A DNA stretch of 56,812 bases from Victivallales bacterium. GTDB lineage: Bacteria > Verrucomicrobiota > Lentisphaeria > Victivallales > GWF2-38-69. A model generated the notes under the pieces. The model saw nothing but the letters and a program-made list of their open reading frames with translations. It made no database searches and was not told the DNA's origin. The DNA lies in the NCBI GenBank assembly GCA_021733985.1, contig JAIPJT010000013.1, positions 1-56,812 on the forward strand, read 5' to 3'. This document shows positions 52,081 through 56,812 of this stretch, piece after piece. A program made the position numbers and the translations under genes. Each line of letters starts with the position of its first letter. Position 1 is the first letter of the stretch.

Positions 52081-52809
52081 ATGCCATTCAAACGATATAT
52101 TATTTTATTCCTGCTTTCAATTTTGTTATCCAGCTGTCTTACGCAGCGTTCTTTAATCACTCCTTATTCAGCGCGCGCTCCTAAAAAATTAAATCCCAAA
52201 TATTTAATGCTGGCTATCAATATTATAATTAACCAATCCAAATTCTGGACTGTCCAGAACAGCACCGTCAATTCCTTATACGCGGAAAAATGCATAAGTA
52301 ACGGTAAGCATACCCTTACAGTTAAAATACAATGCAAAGAACGTACTTATACAATCACATACTATAACAGCTACAATCTAAATTACCGTGAAAGTTACTG
52401 GTCAGATACCCCCTCTATCCATCATGTTTACAATTACTCCGTTAAATCACTCATTCGTAAAATCCAGAAACAACTTCCTATCATTGCCGAACAAATTAAA
52501 GCCGAAAAATTGCAGGCTCAACAGCTTGATAATTTTATTGGAAAAACCTCCGGTACTATAATTGATCAGTTAGGCCCTCCCGATGCAGTCAACGGTGACG
52601 GGCGCGGCGGTAAAATTTTAACATATCAAATGGAAGTCCGCAAAAATCCTATTAAGACATGGGGAACAATCCGGTTCAGTTTATGGCACCCTCAGGCAAA
52701 AGCATCTTTCAATCAAAATTCCCCTTATGTTTACGAAGATTTTGTTTACTTTTACATAAACAAACACGACAAAGTATATAAATGGATGCGCGACACCAAC
52801 ACCAGATAA
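52081..52809 (+). CDS. Lysogeny-module lipoprotein with BamE/SmpA-like segment
   Basis: 242 residues. Lipobox LLSSC with lipidated Cys19. Residues about 150-190 (FIGKTSGTIIDQLGPPDAVN...GGKILTYQ) have the look of the SmpA/OmlA (BamE) fold, in which a lipoprotein binds other envelope proteins. Co-directional with repressor and integrase, so it is probably made in lysogens; superinfection exclusion is a reasonable guess but not shown. Confidence 0.65.
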   Translation: MPFKRYIILFLLSILLSSCLTQRSLITPYSARAPKKLNPKYLMLAINIIINQSKFWTVQNSTVNSLYAEKCISNGKHTLTVKIQCKERTYTITYYNSYNLNYRESYWSDTPSIHHVYNYSVKSLIRKIQKQLPIIAEQIKAEKLQAQQLDNFIGKTSGTIIDQLGPPDAVNGDGRGGKILTYQMEVRKNPIKTWGTIRFSLWHPQAKASFNQNSPYVYEDFVYFYINKHDKVYKWMRDTNTR

Positions 52810-52826
52810 ATATAAAAAATTTATAA

Positions 52827-52850
52827 AAAAAATAGTTGCAACTATTTTTT
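52827..52850. promoter_or_regulatory. 24-bp perfect palindrome before hicA
   Basis: Perfect inverted repeat centred on TTGCAA (52836-52841), with A6 and T6 arms. It can serve as terminator of the lipoprotein gene and, 25 bp before hicA, as an operator for the HicB RHH domain. A TATAAT-like sequence (52871-52876) overlaps the hicA start. Confidence 0.6.
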
Positions 52851-52874
52851 AGTAACAAAAAATGATATAGTATA

Positions 52875-53150
52875 ATGACTAAAAAAGATAAATTAGAAAA
52901 TAAACTAAAAAACTTAAAAAGTAATTTTACTTGGAATGAATTAACAAGTTTAGCTAAACAGTTTAACTGTGAAATAATTACTCGAAAAGGCTCAAGACGT
53001 TTATTGTTCCATAAATCATCGAAACTAAAACAAATCTTTCATGAGCCTCATCCAGGCAAGGAATTAAAAATTTACCAAAAAAAATATTTAATTCAATTTA
53101 TTGAAGAAATAAAAATAAAGGAGAAAAAAAATGAGCATAATCACATATAA
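52875..53150 (+). CDS. hicA: HicA-type toxin
   Basis: 91 residues. HicA mRNA-interferase layout with a double-stranded-RNA-binding-like fold: WNELTSLAKQFNCEII, KGSRRLLFHKS (residues 39-48) and FHEPHPGKELKIYQKKY with His56 and His59. It is of the GSR...HxPHPGKEL subgroup. Its gene comes before the antitoxin gene, as normal for hicAB, and overlaps it by 20 nt. No SD is visible, perhaps limiting toxin output. Confidence 0.88.
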   Translation: MTKKDKLENKLKNLKSNFTWNELTSLAKQFNCEIITRKGSRRLLFHKSSKLKQIFHEPHPGKELKIYQKKYLIQFIEEIKIKEKKNEHNHI

Positions 53151-53619
53151 AGGATATTCAGCAAAAATAGAATATAGCCCGGAAGATAATATTATATTTG
53201 GAAAAATATTATTTATAAACGATCGCATTTTATTTGATGCAATAAATTGCGATGAAATTGAGCAGTCTTTTCATGATGCTGTAGATGGCTATTTAGAAGA
53301 TTGTAAAGAATTAAATGTACCACCTGATAAACCATTTTCCGGCAATTTCAATGTACGCATAACACCTGAACTTCATAAACAATTAGCTCAAACAGTGGCA
53401 CAAGAAGATTATAAGAATCAAAATCAATTTATTAAAGAAGCAATTGAAGAAAAAATCAATAATAAAAATGTTATAGCACATAAACATGAACACATTCATA
53501 AAAAAGAGTATAATATTAATATAGAACAATCAGAACAAGAACCGCTGGATTATCCTCCAAAAAACTTACCATTCGATGTCCACAAACAAAAGAATATGAT
53601 AAATCATAAGGTTAATTAA
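53131..53619 (+). CDS. hicB: HicB-type antitoxin with extended C-terminal tail
   Basis: 162 residues. Residues 1-70 form the partial RNase H-like HicB domain (YKGYSAKIEYSPEDNIIFG; FHDAVDGYLEDCKEL), 71-110 a RHH DNA-binding domain (FNVRITPELHKQLAQTVA; NQFIKEAIEEKI). Residues 111-162 are an unusual hydrophilic tail rich in His and Lys with the hydrophobic patch LDYPPKNLPFDV. SD AAGGAG is strong. The tail resembles a chaperone-addiction region given the next gene. Confidence 0.88.
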   Translation: MSIITYKGYSAKIEYSPEDNIIFGKILFINDRILFDAINCDEIEQSFHDAVDGYLEDCKELNVPPDKPFSGNFNVRITPELHKQLAQTVAQEDYKNQNQFIKEAIEEKINNKNVIAHKHEHIHKKEYNINIEQSEQEPLDYPPKNLPFDVHKQKNMINHKVN

Positions 53620-53621
53620 CA

Positions 53622-54050
53622 ATGAAAAAACCAGCATTATTAAAAAATATAAAATTTGTAAATTATGAATTAACTAAAACAGATTATGAAATAAAAGGTG
53701 AGGCTGATGAGGAAAAAGGAGGATACTCAGAGGTAAAAACAGGCTTTGGACAGGAAATTGAGATTGACAAAAAAAATAAAAAACTTTTAATGCATTCAAA
53801 AATAATGATAAAAGTATTTAACGGAGAAATAGAAGGAGAACAAAAAGACGAAATTCTATCCTTAACTCTTCAAATAAAACTATTATATTTATACACCACC
53901 AAAAATATAGATAAAGAAAAAATTAACAAACTACGGTGGTTCTTTCAATCCCAAGCTAATATTATAAATGGAATTGTAGCTAAAAATTATTTAAGTCAAA
54001 GCCCACGCCCTTTACGCGACATACTATATACTGTATATATCCCATTATAA
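53622..54050 (+). CDS. SecB-like chaperone candidate (third TAC gene)
   Basis: 142 residues starting 2 nt after the hicB stop. By eye it follows the SecB fold order: LKNIKFVNYEL first strand, a long middle strand KLLMHSKIMIKVFNG, then SLTLQIKLLYLYTT, a helix INKLRWFFQSQANIINGIVA at the place of SecB's FPYxRE helix, and LSQSPRPLRDILYTVYIPL. This is consistent with TA-associated SecB-like chaperones (TAC systems). Sequence evidence alone is moderate; it could be another beta-rich protein. Confidence 0.5.
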   Translation: MKKPALLKNIKFVNYELTKTDYEIKGEADEEKGGYSEVKTGFGQEIEIDKKNKKLLMHSKIMIKVFNGEIEGEQKDEILSLTLQIKLLYLYTTKNIDKEKINKLRWFFQSQANIINGIVAKNYLSQSPRPLRDILYTVYIPL

Positions 54051-54059
54051 TTTATTAAA

Positions 54060-55145
54060 ATGCCCAAATACTTACAAAAAATGTCATACGGCTATCGTCT
54101 TAATTTTTATCTGCCAACACGTTACGGCGGTAAAAGGATCCGTATAAGCCTCGGAACATCTTCAGAGAAACGCGCACTCGAGTTACGCGATAAAATAGTT
54201 ATGCCTCTTATGTATGAAAAGACAGCAGTCGACGTACTTAATGCAATAGCTGAAAAAATTGAAACCCATGATAAAAACCTTAAAAATGAAGTAGCCGAAA
54301 TAAAAAATAAAATATTCGGCCGTGATGATATGGATATTGAAAGTGCTGTTAAAAAATATCTTAATTATTTAGATCGTTCATCTCTGGCCAAAGCTTCAAA
54401 ACAAAATTACACTGCAGCACTTCATAGAATGCTTGATTATCTTAATCCTCTCACTCCTCTCAACAATCTTGACAAACCCATGGCCATACACTGCCGGGAT
54501 TCTCTGATAGAAGATAATATGTCGCCTACACGCCTAAAATTCACATTTCAGTCATTTAGAGCGTTTTTAAGGTGGTGCGAAGCCGAAGGCCTATCAAAAC
54601 CCGCATTAGTAGAGAATTTTTTAATCACGTTGCCCAAAGTTAAAAAAACTCATACTTCAGATATACCCCCTCACCTTGCGGACAAAGCCATGAACGTAAT
54701 TTCTGATTGGACTCTTATTCCCCGTATTTCACGATATACCGGAATGCGACTAACAGAAGTAAGCAGCTTAACACCCAACCATCTTATAACAATGCACACT
54801 ACTCTCTGCTTTCACTTAACTTCAGACATCACCAAAACATCCAGTCCGCGTATTATTCCTGTAGCCGAAAAATTAAAACCATATATAACTGACCTTCCGG
54901 ATCTAAAAATAACCGCACACCAAAATGATAAATACAATCGAAAAGTAAAAACAATCCCGGGACTTGAAAAAGTATCTTTTCACAGCTGGCGCGTATATGC
55001 CAATACCCGTATGCTTGAATCAGGAATAGACAAAGCAGTCCGAATGAAAATCTTAGGACATAAAACAACCCGGGATGATATCCATACCGGTTACACATCA
55101 GTACAATTAACAGAGCTAATCAAAGCGGTAAACACAATCCCTTAA
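54060..55145 (+). CDS. int: Tyrosine recombinase integrase
   Basis: 361 residues. N-terminal arm-binding-like region (YGGKRIRISLGTSS), SAM-like core-binding domain (about 92-175), then the catalytic domain: Arg230 (TGMRLTEV), Lys259, His308 and Arg311 (HSWR), His334 (LGHK) and Tyr345 (HTGYTSV). It lies 90 bp from the attR core and would join phage and tRNA-Ser sites. Last gene of the lysogeny module; no SD. Confidence 0.95.
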   Translation: MPKYLQKMSYGYRLNFYLPTRYGGKRIRISLGTSSEKRALELRDKIVMPLMYEKTAVDVLNAIAEKIETHDKNLKNEVAEIKNKIFGRDDMDIESAVKKYLNYLDRSSLAKASKQNYTAALHRMLDYLNPLTPLNNLDKPMAIHCRDSLIEDNMSPTRLKFTFQSFRAFLRWCEAEGLSKPALVENFLITLPKVKKTHTSDIPPHLADKAMNVISDWTLIPRISRYTGMRLTEVSSLTPNHLITMHTTLCFHLTSDITKTSSPRIIPVAEKLKPYITDLPDLKITAHQNDKYNRKVKTIPGLEKVSFHSWRVYANTRMLESGIDKAVRMKILGHKTTRDDIHTGYTSVQLTELIKAVNTIP

Positions 55146-55152
55146 TAAATTT

Positions 55153-55173
55153 TATTGTCACTATTTAGACACT
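55153..55173 (+). promoter_or_regulatory. Candidate integrase/excisionase arm-type site, right
   Basis: TATTGTCACT...TTTAGACACT, matching the left site 15136-15156 at 19 of 21 positions. It lies just after the int stop and 62 bp before the attR core. The flanks TATTGT / ACAATA can also pair. Same caveat as the left site. Confidence 0.5.
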
Positions 55174-55235
55174 TTTAACAATAGGGCTTTTTATAACTCT
55201 TTCTTTTGCTGTTCTTTACAAAACCTGTCTCAGAC

Positions 55236-55268
55236 TCCCTCTCTCTCCGCCAGCTTTTTTTGTAAATG
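55236..55268. other. attR core (33-bp direct repeat)
   Basis: Identical to attL 15009-15041; holds a 17-nt fragment of the tRNA-Ser 3' end, including the CCA. Confidence 0.95.
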
Positions 55269-55315
55269 CTTGGTGTTTAAGCAAAAGTGTACCGTCAGTT
55301 GCTTCCCTGTTCCTT

Positions 55316-55522
55316 AATTAGCGTTGATCTTCGCACGACGAAGTTTAATCTTTTCTGAAACAAAAGGTAGGCCGCGATCTCTGACCGTGTGAGCCATAGC
55401 CCCGCTAATCCGGGGCGACGGCTTAGCGCGCCGCAATACAGCATTATTGCTAAATATATAATAAAATTATACGATTTAATGCAATATTTTACTGTATAGT
55501 AATTTTTTGTTTCAGGGGGAGA
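55316..55522 (-). repeat. MITE-like interspersed repeat, copy 4 (reverse, internally deleted)
   Basis: Perfect 11-bp inverted repeats CTGAAACAAAA (55355-55365) and TTTTGTTTCAG (55505-55515). Compared with copy 2 about 65 bp of the core, including the CCCTGC hairpin, are missing, while the GCCCCG...CGGGGC hairpin is kept. It starts 48 bp beyond attR. The DNA from 55523 to 55845 is noncoding as far as I can see. Confidence 0.85.
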
Positions 55523-55845
55523 AGCGTTTAAACGATATTTCTTTTCGTGTAGCTTCTAATTAAATCAACTTGTTTCCTTTTTTTCTCTCTTACCGTTTGA
55601 AATTACTCAAAATACCCTTATCGTTACCAATAGTAACGTTACCTTGCCTGCGAAGTAACGTGGCGGAGCGTTGGATAATTCCTGAAGAACAAGAGTTAAA
55701 GGGAGTAATGTGCTTACGCATAAGAATATAATGATATTGAAAAAGGTATTGAAGTTTTGCGGAGAAAACCTATTTTTCATAAATTATCCCACTGATTCAG
55801 ATCAATTCTCTTATAGGCTTATTCCCGTATTCTCATAAACCCCCA

Positions 55846-56496
55846 ATGGATTTAGAAAAGAAAAACATACATCGTTTAGAGCTGTTAAAGCATGTGGAGG
55901 AATCTCCTCGCCTTAACAACAGAATGGCTGCGTCAAAACTCGGATGCAGTGTTAAACTTGCTCATGAATTATTGAATAAAATGGTTGAGAAAGGACTTTT
56001 CCATGTAAAAAAACACCATGCAAGACGCTGGGATTACTTCCTTACGCCTAAAGGTGTGAAGGAAAAAGCACGGCTTACTTATGAATTTCTGGATTTTTCG
56101 ATGAACTTTTACAGAGAAGCGCGCAAGAAAAGTTCTCAACTGTGTAAGGATCTGCTTCAAAAAGGAGTAAAAAAAGTTTCCTTTATTGGAGCCGGCGACC
56201 TTGCAGAGATCGTCTATCTCGGTGTAAAGGAGTGGAACCTTGAACTTGAAGCCGTCTATGCAGAATCAAACAAGAAAGAATTCATGGGCCTGAAAGTTTT
56301 ACCCTATAGTAAGCTTTCAACTTTTAACTTTCAACCTTTAACTAAGAACTTTATTATTTGTCTGTACAATGAAACACAACCGACTAAAAGCGAAAGATTC
56401 TTACCGGAAGAATTAAAAAATTTAATTTCAGCCAAAAATATGCGGCAATCAACTGTCAACCGGCAACTGAAAATAAATTTTTACTGGATATTTTAA
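55846..56496 (+). CDS. Winged-helix regulator of the polysaccharide-cluster type
   Basis: 216 residues. N-terminal winged HTH (LLKHVEESPRLNNRMAASKL; LLNKMVEKGLFHVKK), then a Rossmann-like part (VKKVSFIGAGDLAEIVYLGV; LEAVYAE) as found in regulators beside extracellular or O-antigen polysaccharide genes. The stretch LSTFNFQPLTKN and the last residues STVNRQLKINFYW come from repeat words (aactttcaac, caactgtcaaccggc), so low-complexity DNA has grown into the gene and probably changed the C-terminus. No SD. Confidence 0.7.
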   Translation: MDLEKKNIHRLELLKHVEESPRLNNRMAASKLGCSVKLAHELLNKMVEKGLFHVKKHHARRWDYFLTPKGVKEKARLTYEFLDFSMNFYREARKKSSQLCKDLLQKGVKKVSFIGAGDLAEIVYLGVKEWNLELEAVYAESNKKEFMGLKVLPYSKLSTFNFQPLTKNFIICLYNETQPTKSERFLPEELKNLISAKNMRQSTVNRQLKINFYWIF

Positions 56497-56510
56497 CCGG
56501 CAGGTTCTGT

Positions 56511-56665
56511 AAATTCGTAAATAGACGAATCAACAGCTTTAAGAAGAAAAGATTAAGACTTAAGACCAAGACCAAGACCAAGATTGAGATTCAGATTAAG
56601 ATGAAATTTTGAAACAAATCAACGGTTCAACTAATCCGCAAATAAACAACCAATTTAGTTGATGG
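56511..56665. repeat. Low-complexity repeats like 13630-13870
   Basis: Shares cagctttaagaagaaaaga, the purine aagaccaagacc array and aataaacaaccaatttag with the block 13630-13870, in the same words though in another order. No gene. Confidence 0.7.
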
Positions 56666-56670
56666 TTGAT

Positions 56671-56812
56671 CAATGCTGTTGAATTAAGACGTTGGAGTTC
56701 ACACTTTAGTGTGTTAGGCAGAATATTCAGCCAGACAAGCTAATCACGTCATTCGACACGACAAGAGCTTGAACTCCAACCATACACTAAAATTTGATGC
56801 TCAATTTCTTAA
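56671..56812. repeat. MITE-like element with TTGAATTAAG end, second copy (runs off window)
   Basis: Nearly identical to 11005-11146 for its whole 142 bp (caatgctgttgaattaag..., GTTGGAGTTC at 56691, GAACTCCAAC at 56771-56780). The right inverted end is cut by the window edge. Confidence 0.85.

Larger units (their letters stand above)
15009..55268. mobile_element. Complete tRNA-Ser-integrated podovirus-like prophage
   Basis: Bounded by a perfect 33-bp direct repeat. It contains integrase, repressor, replication, packaging, capsid, T7-like tail and core genes and tail fibre genes, all with intact frames, so it looks complete. The transcription plan is simple: a short rightward lysogeny module next to attR and one long leftward early-late run. 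The morphogenesis set (portal of the head-tail connector family, Bbp16-like cement, gp11/gp12-like tubes, gp13-14-15-16-like core proteins) indicates a short-tailed virion like BPP-1 and T7. No T7-type RNA polymerase is present. Confidence 0.95.

Noticed and set aside
52843..52876. Promoter for hicAB with TATAAT at 52871
   Set aside because: The -10 would overlap the hicA start codon and no -35 at good spacing is seen; noted only in the palindrome entry.
55523..55845. Possible gene remnant or RNA between MITE copy 4 and the winged-helix regulator
   Set aside because: Only short broken frames and a small gttaccaatagtaac palindrome; nothing I can support as a feature.

Overview
The window is AT-rich DNA from a diderm (Gram-negative) bacterium that carries a complete, tRNA-integrated, T7/BPP-1-type podovirus-like prophage of about 40.3 kb (15009-55268). 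Host genes support a diderm: Tat translocase, lipoprotein-type signals in the phage, a sugar nucleotide enzyme, and a short spirochaete/Bacteroidota-style topoisomerase pair. I cannot fix the phylum from sequence alone; Spirochaetota or the FCB group fits the topoisomerase proteins best.

Left host flank (1-14935). A truncated ERCC4 nuclease and a CMP-sugar synthase lie between copies of an interspersed repeat. A minus-strand operon follows: topoisomerase B and A subunits, TatC, TatA and a cupin. A second minus-strand operon holds an FAD oxidoreductase, an aminotransferase and a small DNA glycosylase. On the plus strand come a membrane protein, a MEMO-family protein and an AMMECR1-family protein. 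Intergenic DNA is rich in two inverted-repeat element families and in 6-8 bp tandem repeats.

Prophage. Integration is into the 3' end of tRNA-Ser(GGA) (14936-15025), which stays intact at attL; a 33-bp direct repeat marks attL (15009-15041) and attR (55236-55268). Next to attR a short plus-strand lysogeny module holds a repressor-like HTH protein, a zinc-ribbon membrane protein, a lipoprotein, a HicA/HicB toxin-antitoxin pair followed by a SecB-like chaperone candidate, and the integrase. Divergent from it, about 36 kb of densely overlapping minus-strand genes run in order: a ribbon-helix-helix-like regulator, small early genes, replication genes (O-like protein, DnaB-like helicase), a second tyrosine recombinase, small genes, terminase small and large subunits, portal, scaffold, capsid, cement, tail tubes A and B, a gp13-like GNAT protein, gp14- and gp15-like core proteins, a 3236-residue ejected-core-type protein, tail fibre and an envelope/lysis-like block. 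The run ends in a strong terminator near attL.

Most interesting: (i) the 3236-residue virion protein carries a string of polyvalent effector domains (MuF-C, ADP-ribosyltransferase-like, BECR-nuclease-like) separated by a recurring short linker; (ii) a HicAB pair with a long antitoxin tail plus a SecB-like chaperone, a candidate tripartite toxin-antitoxin-chaperone module; (iii) two near-identical operators 200 bp apart, one lying between the -35 and -10 of the early promoter; (iv) two clusters of GGCACT iterons in the phage middle, with related sequence in the integrase arm sites.

Right flank (55269-56812): another copy of the interspersed repeat, a winged-helix regulator of the polysaccharide-cluster type, low-complexity repeats and the start of a second inverted-repeat element.
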